5,259 bases of DNA from Caldilineae bacterium (GTDB lineage Bacteria; Chloroflexota; Anaerolineae; J102): positions 1 to 5,259 of the forward strand of contig DUEQ01000261.1 in assembly GCA_011192085.1 (NCBI GenBank), given 5' to 3'. Below the pieces are notes generated by a model. The model did not search any database and was not told the DNA's origin. It was given only the letters and a program-made list of their open reading frames with translations. How positions within the stretch are numbered: position 1 is the stretch's first letter; each line of letters starts with the position of its first letter. The translations under genes were made by a program, and so were the position numbers. Below, piece by piece: positions 1 through 5,259 of the stretch.

Positions 1-23
1 AAACCGCGATTTATTCACAGCCG

Positions 24-62
24 AAAAAACAAAAACCCCCTCATCCAACAGGGACGAAGGGA
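24..62 (-). terminator. Intrinsic terminator of the T-box leader
   Basis: On the minus strand CCCTTCGTCC (61-52) pairs over all ten positions, with two G-T wobbles, with GGATGAGGGG (46-37) around the loop CTGTT. It is followed by TTTTT, G and TTTTTT (35-24). This is a strong Rho-independent terminator just after the T-box element, and it is mutually exclusive with the antiterminator. It is the OFF state for the gene beyond the left edge. The remaining 23 bases to the window end show no start codon I can support. Confidence 0.92.
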
Positions 63-65
63 TTT

Positions 66-80
66 CCGCGGTGCCACCCT
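66..80 (-). promoter_or_regulatory. T-box element (antiterminator 5' strand and tRNA 3'-end binding bulge)
   Basis: The sequence AGGGTGGCACCGCGG matches the near-invariant T-box element. AGGG (80-77), with the C before it, can pair with CCCTG (53-49) to form the antiterminator, which excludes the terminator because the same bases form the terminator stem and loop. TGGC (76-73) is the bulge that pairs with the tRNA acceptor end. Its fourth base, C, would pair best with a G discriminator. Both Ala tRNAs in this window have A, and bacterial tRNA-Leu usually has A, so the variable base does not fit the CTC specifier perfectly. Confidence 0.93.
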
Positions 81-84
81 GGTT

Positions 85-94
85 GCCAGAACAG
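85..94 (-). other. Stem III 3' strand, pairs with 219-210 across the embedded tRNA
   Basis: CTGTTCTGGC (94-85) pairs over ten positions, with one T-G wobble, with GTCAGAACAG (219-210). It ends two bases before the conserved ACCAGGG preceding the T-box bulge, the usual position of the T-box Stem III base. The helix encloses the tRNA (204-129) and a hairpin (124-97), so the insert looks like an enlarged Stem III forming a three-way junction. The pairing is read directly from sequence; its Stem III identity is inferred from position. Confidence 0.7.
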
Positions 95-96
95 GA

Positions 97-124
97 GGCC
101 GGTCATCTTCCTAGACAACCGGCC
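97..124 (-). other. 12-bp hairpin between the embedded tRNA and the antiterminator
   Basis: GGCCGGTTGTCT (124-113) and AGATGACCGGCC (108-97) form a 12-bp stem, seven GC-rich outer pairs being perfect and two inner pairs wobbles, around the tetraloop AGGA. It begins four bases after the encoded CCA of the tRNA and ends two bases before the closing Stem III strand. No T tract follows, so it is not a terminator. It could be the original Stem III arm, a stop for 3' exonucleases trimming the tRNA, or a spacer element. Confidence 0.7.
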
Positions 125-128
125 TGGA

Positions 129-204
129 TGGTGGAGCTGGGGGGACTCGAACCCCCGACCCCCACAATGCCATTGTGGTGCTCTCCCAGCTGAGCTACAG
201 CCCC
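129..204 (-). tRNA. tRNA-Ala (anticodon GGC), embedded in the T-box leader, CCA encoded
   Basis: The 76-nt cloverleaf is complete: acceptor GGGGCTG/CAGCTCC, D arm GCTC/GAGC, anticodon arm CCACA/TGTGG with loop ATGGCAT, a five-base variable loop, T arm GGGGG/CCCCC with loop TTCGAGT, discriminator A and an encoded CCA (131-129). The anticodon GGC (171-169) reads the alanine codon GCC. The acceptor carries a G3-T70 wobble (G3:U70), the classic AlaRS identity element, so the gene looks functional and not degenerate. It lies after the pseudoknot region of the T-box leader and before the antiterminator, so RNase P and 3' processing at its ends should cut the leader into two parts. The only upstream promoter I can see precedes the other tRNA-Ala gene. 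Confidence 0.97.
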
Positions 205-501
<297 letters not shown>

Positions 502-519
502 GGGAAGGAAGCATAAATA

Positions 520-548
520 AGTGTATGAGAAATGATGGGATTTGTCAA
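520..548 (-). promoter_or_regulatory. Sigma70-type promoter for tRNA-Ala(CGC) and the T-box transcript
   Basis: On the minus strand a perfect -35 box TTGACA (548-543) is separated by 17 bases from a -10 box TACACT (525-520, four of six consensus bases). Initiation is expected near 513-511, about ten bases before the tRNA 5' end at 501. The TGA stop of the upstream methyltransferase gene (547-545) lies inside the -35 box. No comparable promoter is visible between this tRNA and Stem I of the T-box, so this one probably drives the whole RNA locus. Confidence 0.78.
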
Positions 549-1459
549 GTTTTCGCCATGCGCGCCCACGATGTGTCGCTATAAAGCTGCGCCAGCTCGC
601 CCCAACGCTGCACTTCATCCATAAACTGCGGGTTCCGCACCACCACGTTGGGGCGAGACCAGATGGAGCCCTCCTTGCAAAAGGTGGTGAAACAATCGAT
701 CTGGCGCCTGGCGCTCCAGTTCACCAGCTCCTGGCCAATACATTGCAAACCATATCGGGCCGCTATCTGACAGAATTTCTCCGCGGTCATGCCTGGATCG
801 CGCCAGTGGTCTTTGTCCGCCAGTCCGTACCGATAGATGCGATCGCGGATGGGCATGGGAAGACGGGTGGTAAGTGAAAAATAGTGGGGATAAGCGCCCA
901 GGTTGGAGTGATGGAAAAACCCCACGCCATCGGGAGTCAATTTCGAAGCCAGTTGCTCCAAATAGGCTTCGATGACGCTGCTGTCAGCATGCACCAGGGA
1001 ATCGAAGCTGAAGACGAAATCCACCGAGTTGTCGGCCACCATATCCAGCGACCGGCCATCGTTCACATAGAATTCGATGTGCGTCTCATCGGCAAACCGC
1101 TGTCTGCAAGCATCGATGCAGTGCTCCTGCATATCGATGAGGATGAGATGATCGCACAGATCCTTGAGGTATTGCGACCAGCGGCCATATCCAGCGGCGA
1201 TTTCCAGGATGGCGCCGGTGGGTAGAAAGGCGTGGATGCGAGGCAACAGTGTGCCGTGCCACTGCATGTCTACGCCGCCCCACTTGGCCGACCACCGGTC
1301 GCCTTGATGCGACCAATCGAATGATTCGCTCCAAAGTTGGCGATTTTGTTCGAGTGTGGGCATGGATGGTTTTCCGAAAAAAGATCGACTCATTGACACG
1401 CGGGCGTGCGCGCCGATCGCGTTGGTCGCTGGGAGGAAAGGCGGGAGCACAGAGGCCAT
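545..1459 (-). CDS. Class I SAM-dependent methyltransferase
   Basis: The 304-residue protein has a Rossmann-type methyltransferase core. Motif I is ILEIAAGYGR (about residues 84-93), the acidic end of strand beta2 is LILIDM (D109), NDG lies at 133-135, and a motif IV-like FSFDSLVH at 150-157 is followed by HHSNLG. The substrate is not evident; the family includes small-molecule, sugar and natural-product methyltransferases, and it is likely cytosolic. The chosen ATG overlaps the upstream stop as TGATG, suggesting translational coupling, though no Shine-Dalgarno sequence precedes it. A TTG directly before it and ATGs at 1393 and 1363 are alternatives. The MPTLEQNRQLW start at 1363 fits where conserved-looking sequence begins, and the first 32 residues look unconserved. 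The TGA stop lies inside the -35 box of the tRNA promoter. Confidence 0.88.
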   Translation of the reverse strand: MASVLPPFLPATNAIGAHARVSMSRSFFGKPSMPTLEQNRQLWSESFDWSHQGDRWSAKWGGVDMQWHGTLLPRIHAFLPTGAILEIAAGYGRWSQYLKDLCDHLILIDMQEHCIDACRQRFADETHIEFYVNDGRSLDMVADNSVDFVFSFDSLVHADSSVIEAYLEQLASKLTPDGVGFFHHSNLGAYPHYFSLTTRLPMPIRDRIYRYGLADKDHWRDPGMTAEKFCQIAARYGLQCIGQELVNWSARRQIDCFTTFCKEGSIWSRPNVVVRNPQFMDEVQRWGELAQLYSDTSWARMAKT

Positions 1460-1662
1460 CAAGGCGTTTTACGCATGGACGGCGCATCCACGAGCGCCTT
1501 CCTGTCACGTTTTCCTTTCGTATAAGCGTTCGAGGAGGGCTGTGGCGGTCCCAAGAGCGCGTCCTCCAAACAGGGTTGGGTCCGTCGCCGCCTCAGCAAG
1601 GCTGTGGTCACGATCCCCGCCGAAAGCCCCATCCAAAAACCAAACCAAAAACTGCCGCTCAT
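1459..1662 (-). CDS. Small single-pass membrane protein, unknown function
   Basis: The 67-residue protein begins with an aromatic and glycine-rich hydrophobic stretch (about residues 5-23, FWFGFWMGLSAGIVTTALL), followed at once by RRRR and a polar basic tail. This suggests one N-terminal membrane segment with the tail in the cytoplasm by the positive-inside rule. The layout recalls YtxH-like or other short anchor proteins, but I do not recognise a family. Its ATG overlaps the stop of the upstream gene as ATGA and its own TGA overlaps the methyltransferase ATG as TGATG; no Shine-Dalgarno is visible, so translation probably depends on coupling. This context is the main support for it as a real gene. 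Confidence 0.65.
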   Translation of the reverse strand: MSGSFWFGFWMGLSAGIVTTALLRRRRTQPCLEDALLGPPQPSSNAYTKGKRDRKALVDAPSMRKTP

Positions 1663-2054
1663 GATTCGATATCAGTCGACGCGGAGATAATGGATGATGG
1701 AGAGGATGACGATGGCGTGGAGGATGCAGACGAGGCCCTGGTTGATGGGGCGGCCTGCCGCTGCCTGGAAACGGGATGCATCGGCTCCGTCATCGCCCTG
1801 ACAACCTGGCGCACCCCCGCGAAGAAGCTGAGGGTGTTCACGACAGGCTTCGTCACCCGAGCGCCCACAAACCGGGTCGTCGAACGAAGGGTGCGGGTGG
1901 TTTCCTGGGTGTCTTTCAGGATCGGCTTCACCTCATCCCGCAGCAGGATCACCAGGAGGCGCACCTGCCAGAGCAAGAGCAAGAGGATAATGCCGATGAT
2001 AATCGATTCAATCGCAAGGAGAATAATGGAAAGGTCGCGCAGAGCGTCAAGCAC
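1659..2054 (-). CDS. Single-pass membrane protein with Ser-rich tail (DUF948-like in layout)
   Basis: The 131-residue protein has a long hydrophobic N-terminal helix (about residues 8-38, rich in Ile and Leu), an amphipathic segment (DEVKPILKDTQETTRTLRSTTRFVGARVTKPVVNTLSFFAGV, given here in parts: DEVKPILKDTQETTR at 40-54, TKPVVNTLSFFAGV at 68-81), and a low-complexity Ser/Ala/Pro tail from about 95. The TM plus helical-tether layout resembles DUF948 (YtxG-type) proteins, which I offer only as a resemblance. It starts at GTG with a good Shine-Dalgarno (GAGGTGA, six bases between GAGG and the start). It follows the small membrane gene upstream by 52 bases and overlaps the next gene by ATGA, so the two are likely co-translated. 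Function is unknown. Confidence 0.78.
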   Translation of the reverse strand: MLDALRDLSIILLAIESIIIGIILLLLLWQVRLLVILLRDEVKPILKDTQETTRTLRSTTRFVGARVTKPVVNTLSFFAGVRQVVRAMTEPMHPVSRQRQAAPSTRASSASSTPSSSSPSSIISASTDIES

Positions 2055-2106
2055 GGCTCACCTCGACAGGGTGTAAGATAGCTATTGGGGCAGCGTCGCC
2101 TTCATT

Positions 2107-2370
2107 TTACCCTTTCAACCATGCGATGGCAAGCATGCATAGCCAAGCCATGAGCGTCCCTTCGATCACATGCACTTGCCCGATCTTCATCACATCAAGT
2201 TGCAAGAGGAAAGCGATGAGCTGACCGACGAAAAATCCGAGGATGGCGACGACAATGTACAAGGCCATCTCCGTCCAACTCCGCCCCTTCCAGAGATAAA
2301 ACAACGCGCCCCATGCGACGCCGAGAAGGATGCAGAGCACGATAGCTGGGGGAATCATGGGCATGCTCAT
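2107..2370 (-). CDS. Small integral membrane protein with three predicted helices, unknown function
   Basis: The 87-residue protein is almost entirely hydrophobic. Three likely membrane segments lie at about residues 7-27 (PPAIVLCILLGVAWGALFYLW), 35-57 and 67-85, with the short charged loop KGRSWTE between the first two. No catalytic motif is seen and I do not recognise the family. The ATG overlaps the mnmA stop as ATGA. A GGAGG lies 15 bases upstream inside mnmA, far for a Shine-Dalgarno, so coupling to mnmA translation is likely. The tight link to mnmA is positional only and does not imply a tRNA-modification role. Confidence 0.75.
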   Translation of the reverse strand: MSMPMIPPAIVLCILLGVAWGALFYLWKGRSWTEMALYIVVAILGFFVGQLIAFLLQLDVMKIGQVHVIEGTLMAWLCMLAIAWLKG

Positions 2371-3479
2371 AAGCTTTCAATAAAACCTCCTCCCAGACAA
2401 GCGTCTCCCTGATAGAATGCCACGCCCTGGCCCGGCGTGACGCCGCGTACAGGCGCATCGAAGCGCACTTCCACGCGGTCTTCGTTCAGGGGAATGAGGG
2501 TGGCGGGGTGATCGGCGGACTTATAACGGATTTTGACAGTGGCCCGCAATGGAGAACGGAGCGCATCTGAAATCCAGTTAACATCTCGGGCAATGAGCGA
2601 ATCTCGCTCCAGCGCCGCGGCAGGCCCGACGATGACGGCATTACGTTCCCGCTCCAGAGCCACAACGAACAATCGATCGCGCGAGCTCACGCCCAGCCCC
2701 TTGCGCTGACCGATGGTGTAGAAGGGTAGCCCGTGGTGCTGGCCCAGCTCCCGGCCCGCCAGGTCCAGAATGGGGCCGGGGCGTATTGCGTCGTCGGCCC
2801 AATGCCGCAGGAAGTTGCGGTAATCGCTGGTGAAGCAGAGGTCCTGGCTCTCCGACTTCGTCGCCACTCGCAGCCCATACCGCCTGGCCAGCGCCCTCAC
2901 CTCGGGCTTGGTCAAATCTCCCACGGGGAACGCGAGATGGCGTAGCGCCTCCTGAGGAACCATGCTGAGGACGTAGGATTGGTCCTTGTGCGCATCCGCG
3001 CCGCGCAACAACTGCACGCCCGCGGGCGTCCAGCGCAAACGTGCGTAATGGCCCGTGGCCAGGAAGTCTGCGCCCAACGCTTCCCGGGCATAGCGCAGCA
3101 TAAAATCGAAACGCAGGCGACGATTGCACATAAGGCAGGGGTTGGGCGTGCGTCCCTGGCTGTATTCCTGAATGAAATAATCGACGACGATCGTTTTGAA
3201 GCGATCGCTGGCATGGATGAGTTGGAAGGGGATGCCAAGTTGGTCAGCGATGCGCTGGGCGTCGCTGACGGCCTCGAAGGTGCAGCAACGATTCTCCCGA
3301 GCCTGGCTCATATCCTCGAACGGATCCACCCATAGGCGCAACATGATCCCATGCACCCGATAGCCCGCTTCCACCAGGCGCGCGGCTGCGACCGAGCTGT
3401 CCACGCCGCCGCTCATGGCGACGACGACCGCAGTCTCGGTTGGAGGTTTGGGCAAGGCAAGGCCGTGTTGCAGGTGCAT
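2367..3479 (-). CDS. mnmA: tRNA-specific 2-thiouridylase MnmA
   Basis: MnmA activates U34 of tRNA-Lys, Glu and Gln with ATP and transfers sulfur from a persulfide relay to make the 2-thio part of mnm5s2U. The 370-residue protein is of normal family length. It shows the PP-loop SGGVDSS (23-29), the NRCC..EAVSDAQRIA motif (63-79), GRTPNPCLMCN (109-119) with the first catalytic Cys at 118, ATGHYAR (141-147), KDQSYVLS (165-172), the second catalytic Cys at 215 in SQDLCF, and YTIGQRKGLG (254-263) starting the central and C-terminal beta domains. Position 115 is Cys where E. coli has Asp in NPDxxCN, a variant I recall as common in other phyla. No clear Shine-Dalgarno precedes the ATG, which lies 24 bases after the dipeptidase stop. 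The neighbouring tRNA genes are Ala, not MnmA substrates. Confidence 0.97.
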   Translation of the reverse strand: MHLQHGLALPKPPTETAVVVAMSGGVDSSVAAARLVEAGYRVHGIMLRLWVDPFEDMSQARENRCCTFEAVSDAQRIADQLGIPFQLIHASDRFKTIVVDYFIQEYSQGRTPNPCLMCNRRLRFDFMLRYAREALGADFLATGHYARLRWTPAGVQLLRGADAHKDQSYVLSMVPQEALRHLAFPVGDLTKPEVRALARRYGLRVATKSESQDLCFTSDYRNFLRHWADDAIRPGPILDLAGRELGQHHGLPFYTIGQRKGLGVSSRDRLFVVALERERNAVIVGPAAALERDSLIARDVNWISDALRSPLRATVKIRYKSADHPATLIPLNEDRVEVRFDAPVRGVTPGQGVAFYQGDACLGGGFIESL

Positions 3480-3502
3480 GATTTCGAAATCAGGCGGTCA
3501 GG

Positions 3503-4501
3503 TTATTGGGCGGGCAGGACTTCGAGGAAGACGCGGCGGAAGTTCTCTCCCAGGATCTTGCGGATGTCCTCGGGCGCATAGCCGCGCTGCAAGAGCCCCT
3601 GGGTGATCGCAGGATACTTCTCGCCGCTATCCAGCTCGGGCGGGGGTAGACAGCCATCGAAGTCAGAGCCGACGCCCACATGTTCCACGCCCGCGATCTG
3701 GATGATATGATCGATATGGTCGAGGAGGTCGTTCAGGGACGCTTCGCGGACGTTGGGATTGAGGAAATGGCTGACGAAGGTGACTCCAATGACGCCGCCC
3801 TTGTCCGCGATGGCGCGGATCTGATTATCGGCAAGATTGCGGACATGGTCGCTCACAGCCCGGGCGTTTGAATGGCTGGCGATGATGGGTTTCTCGCTCA
3901 CGGCCAGCACATCAGCCACGCCCGCGTCGTTCAAATGCGAGACGTCGATCATGATCCCCAGCGCATTGCAGGCCTCCACCAGCTCGCGGCCAAAGGAGGT
4001 AAGTCCGAACGCGCTACCCGCGGCCACACCATCCGCGGCCGCGTTGCGCGGGTTCCAGGTGAGTCCGATATTGCGCACACCCAGACGGTGAAAGGTGTAC
4101 AACAAGTGCATCTCGCCCGCCAGGGCTTCCACACCCTCCAGCCCCAAGATGCCGCCGATGGGGCCATCGGGCGTGAGCGCGGCCAGATCATCCGCGGTGC
4201 GGACCAGGGTCACTTGTTCGGGCGCGCGGCGCATCAAGTCATAGAAGGCTTCCAGGCGCAGCAATGCAGCCTGGGTCGGGCAGGCGTTCAATCGAACCAC
4301 GCCCGGGAAACAAGCAAAGATCTGGGCATTGATGCCGCCCGCCCGCATCCGCGGCAGGTCCAGATGTCCCTTCTCGCTACGTTGAGTCAGATCGCGGCCA
4401 CGCGGGGGCGGTGCGATGGCGTCGCCCAAGGTATCGCAATGGCCATCAAAAACGAAGCTGCTTCGGTAGAGCTCAATCGCTTGCGGATCGTAGTCGGTCA
4501 T
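3503..4501 (-). CDS. Dipeptidase, peptidase family M19 (membrane dipeptidase family)
   Basis: M19 enzymes are binuclear-zinc amidohydrolase-fold peptidases that cleave dipeptides, sometimes including D-amino-acid or dehydro substrates. In this 332-residue protein the expected metal ligands are visible: HCD (H21, D23), the bridging Glu in LGLEGVE (E122), IDVSH (H189) and ASHSN (H210). The catalytic-region Asp lies in GVGSDFDG (D280). NPRNAAADG (150-158) and the C-terminal ILGENFRRVF (316-325) are also typical. There is no signal peptide or anchor, so a cytosolic location is inferred. The ATG gives the usual short segment before the HxD motif and is preceded by a purine-rich AAAGAAG. Its first 29 bases overlap the end of the DUF1992 gene in another frame, suggesting coupling. 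Exact substrate cannot be told. Confidence 0.94.
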   Translation of the reverse strand: MTDYDPQAIELYRSSFVFDGHCDTLGDAIAPPPRGRDLTQRSEKGHLDLPRMRAGGINAQIFACFPGVVRLNACPTQAALLRLEAFYDLMRRAPEQVTLVRTADDLAALTPDGPIGGILGLEGVEALAGEMHLLYTFHRLGVRNIGLTWNPRNAAADGVAAGSAFGLTSFGRELVEACNALGIMIDVSHLNDAGVADVLAVSEKPIIASHSNARAVSDHVRNLADNQIRAIADKGGVIGVTFVSHFLNPNVREASLNDLLDHIDHIIQIAGVEHVGVGSDFDGCLPPPELDSGEKYPAITQGLLQRGYAPEDIRKILGENFRRVFLEVLPAQ

Positions 4502-4949
4502 ATTCTTCTTTCAAGATGATGATGTGTTTTTGCAGCGTCAGGCTGGGGACTTTGAGGTTGTAAATGCGAATGTCGGCATTGATGGCCGCTATCTCGCTCT
4601 CAAATTCCTGACGATGCCGAATCCAGACTTGTTCCAGAGCTGCGAGCTTATGTCCGGGCCGACGTTCTCGTTCAGCCAGATACCAACGATACCGACGCGC
4701 CAGCATCCGACGCGCCTTGTCCAGCCGGGCGTCGATGGCCTTGCCCTCCTCGATCCAGGGCAAGGTGTGGCCGCTATCGCGTAGGAGATCGTAAGCAAGC
4801 TGCTGCTCTTCGGGCAGAAAGGGGTTGCGCCGATGGGGCAGAGGCTTGCCCTTGCCCGAAAGATCGTCGAACAATCCCTTTTGCTGAGCCTCCCGGATCT
4901 TTTCCTCGATCCAATCCTCCCAGCTCTGGTCGTCAGGCTTCTTGCTCAT
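4473..4949 (-). CDS. DUF1992 / DnaJ-homologue subfamily C member 28-like protein
   Basis: The 158-residue protein carries the DUF1992 signature: WEDWIEEKIREAQQKGLFDDL (given as WEDWIEEKIREAQ at 10-22 and GLFDDL at 25-30) followed by GKGKPL (32-37), NPF (42-44) and LPWIEEGKAID (63-73), with a charged helical C-terminal half that may form a coiled coil. There is no J domain and no HPD motif, so the chaperone name is inherited from the family only; its biochemical role is unknown as far as I know. The ATG follows a GC-rich palindrome by 17 bases and has no visible Shine-Dalgarno. The 3' end overlaps the M19 dipeptidase start. Confidence 0.9.
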   Translation of the reverse strand: MSKKPDDQSWEDWIEEKIREAQQKGLFDDLSGKGKPLPHRRNPFLPEEQQLAYDLLRDSGHTLPWIEEGKAIDARLDKARRMLARRYRWYLAERERRPGHKLAALEQVWIRHRQEFESEIAAINADIRIYNLKVPSLTLQKHIIILKEEYDRLRSASD

Positions 4950-4965
4950 AGGGTCGGGGCGAACG

Positions 4966-4987
4966 AAGCCCCGCGTACGCGGGGCTT
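4966..4987. repeat. Perfect 22-base GC-rich palindrome, candidate hairpin
   Basis: AAGCCCCGCG (4966-4975) and CGCGGGGCTT (4978-4987) are exact inverted copies separated by TA. It lies between the stop of the membrane protein at 5021 and the DUF1992 start at 4949. On either strand the stem is stable, but neither side has a proper T tract (minus strand CGTTCGCC, plus strand GGGCTGTTTCTTG), so it is at best a weak terminator. Alternatives are an RNA stability hairpin, a dispersed repeat or a dimeric protein site. Confidence 0.6.
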
Positions 4988-5020
4988 GGGCTGTTTCTTG
5001 AAGGGATGTGGGGTGAGTGG

Positions 5021-5259
5021 CTACGGCTGGTCGGACGCGGGAGGTTCAGGAAGCTCAGGCGCGGATTCAGGCCCTGCCAGGGATTCTGCTGATCCGATGG
5101 GGCGGGCAGGCGCAGGCTCCAGTCCGATCTGGGCGATCATGTGATACTGCACCAGCATGCCCCAGAACGAGGTGAAGAACAAGCCAACAAAACAGAGGAG
5201 TAAACCGACCAAGCCGGCAATCATATGCACCACCCATGACACCAGGGCCACGATGATGA
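5021..5259 (-). CDS. C-terminal part of a membrane protein (possibly DUF4013-like), cut by the window edge
   Basis: The frame stays open to the right edge (IIVALVSWVVH...), so the gene almost surely starts outside the window; the GTG at 5251 is probably an internal codon. The visible 78 residues or so have a hydrophobic run, IIVALVSWVVH leading to MIAGLVGLLLCFVG, and LFFTSFWGMLVQYHMIAQIG, then a Pro/Glu/Ser-rich soluble tail of about 35 residues. The closing pattern, a Gly-rich helix followed by FFTSFWGMLVQYHMIAQ, recalls the end of DUF4013 membrane proteins, a tentative match from memory. It ends with TAG, 71 bases before the DUF1992 start. Confidence 0.72.
   Translation of the reverse strand, partial: IIVALVSWVVHMIAGLVGLLLCFVGLFFTSFWGMLVQYHMIAQIGLEPAPARPIGSAESLAGPESAPELPEPPASDQP

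Noticed and set aside
24..124. Possible CRISPR or repeat array from the many inverted repeats
   Set aside because: The inverted repeats are single RNA hairpins of the T-box leader; there are no regularly spaced direct repeats.
1086..1508. Minus-strand frame of 140 codons
   Set aside because: It overlaps the methyltransferase in another frame, is very rich in Arg and His, and has no motif.
1249..2076. Long plus-strand open frame (275 codons)
   Set aside because: It lies antisense to the methyltransferase and two coupled small genes, its product is Arg/Ser-rich low-complexity sequence with no recognisable domain, and the minus-strand genes have better support.
3872..4519. Plus-strand open frame (215 codons)
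   Set aside because: It is antisense to the M19 dipeptidase, which has all expected metal ligands; the plus-strand product is rich in His, Gln and Arg and shows no domain.

Overview
This window reads as a GC-rich bacterial chromosome segment. A T-box leader, a PP-loop MnmA with NPCxxCN, and small membrane proteins of a familiar type suggest Chloroflexota (Anaerolineae-like). That assignment is an impression from protein character and the T-box; another T-box-using lineage such as Firmicutes or Actinobacteria is possible. Every convincing gene lies on the minus strand, so the region is described from right to left.

Right part (5259 to 545), the protein genes: the 3' end of a membrane protein entering from the right edge (possibly DUF4013-like); a GC-rich perfect palindrome; a DUF1992 (DnaJ-homologue subfamily C member 28-like) protein; an M19 membrane-dipeptidase-family metallopeptidase that overlaps it; mnmA (tRNA 2-thiouridylase); a three-helix small membrane protein joined to mnmA by an ATGA overlap; a one-helix protein with a Ser-rich tail; a 67-residue one-helix protein joined to it by another ATGA overlap; and a class I SAM-dependent methyltransferase whose ATG overlaps the previous stop (TGATG). 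Spacing is tight (overlaps or gaps of 23 to 71 bases), with no clear terminator except possibly the palindrome, so much of this is probably co-transcribed.

Left part (548 to 1), an RNA locus: a near-consensus sigma70-type promoter (TTGACA, 17 bases, TACACT), whose -35 box contains the methyltransferase stop codon, fires into tRNA-Ala(CGC). This is followed by a T-box riboswitch leader with Stem I, a specifier loop reading CTC (Leu), the Stem II/pseudoknot region and the T-box element followed by an intrinsic terminator. A second complete tRNA gene, tRNA-Ala(GGC) with encoded CCA, lies inside that leader between the Stem II region and the antiterminator. A 10-bp helix flanks the insertion and a 12-bp hairpin follows the tRNA. 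The gene controlled by the T-box lies beyond the left edge. The CTC specifier predicts a leucine-related gene (synthesis, transport or leucyl-tRNA synthetase), which cannot be seen here.

The main discovery candidate is this composite transcript: tRNA-Ala(CGC), then T-box 5' half, tRNA-Ala(GGC), T-box 3' half, then an unseen gene. Maturation of the embedded tRNA should cut the riboswitch between its sensing and decision domains, unless the flanking helix holds the halves together. This would couple tRNA-Ala supply to a switch that appears to sense another amino acid.
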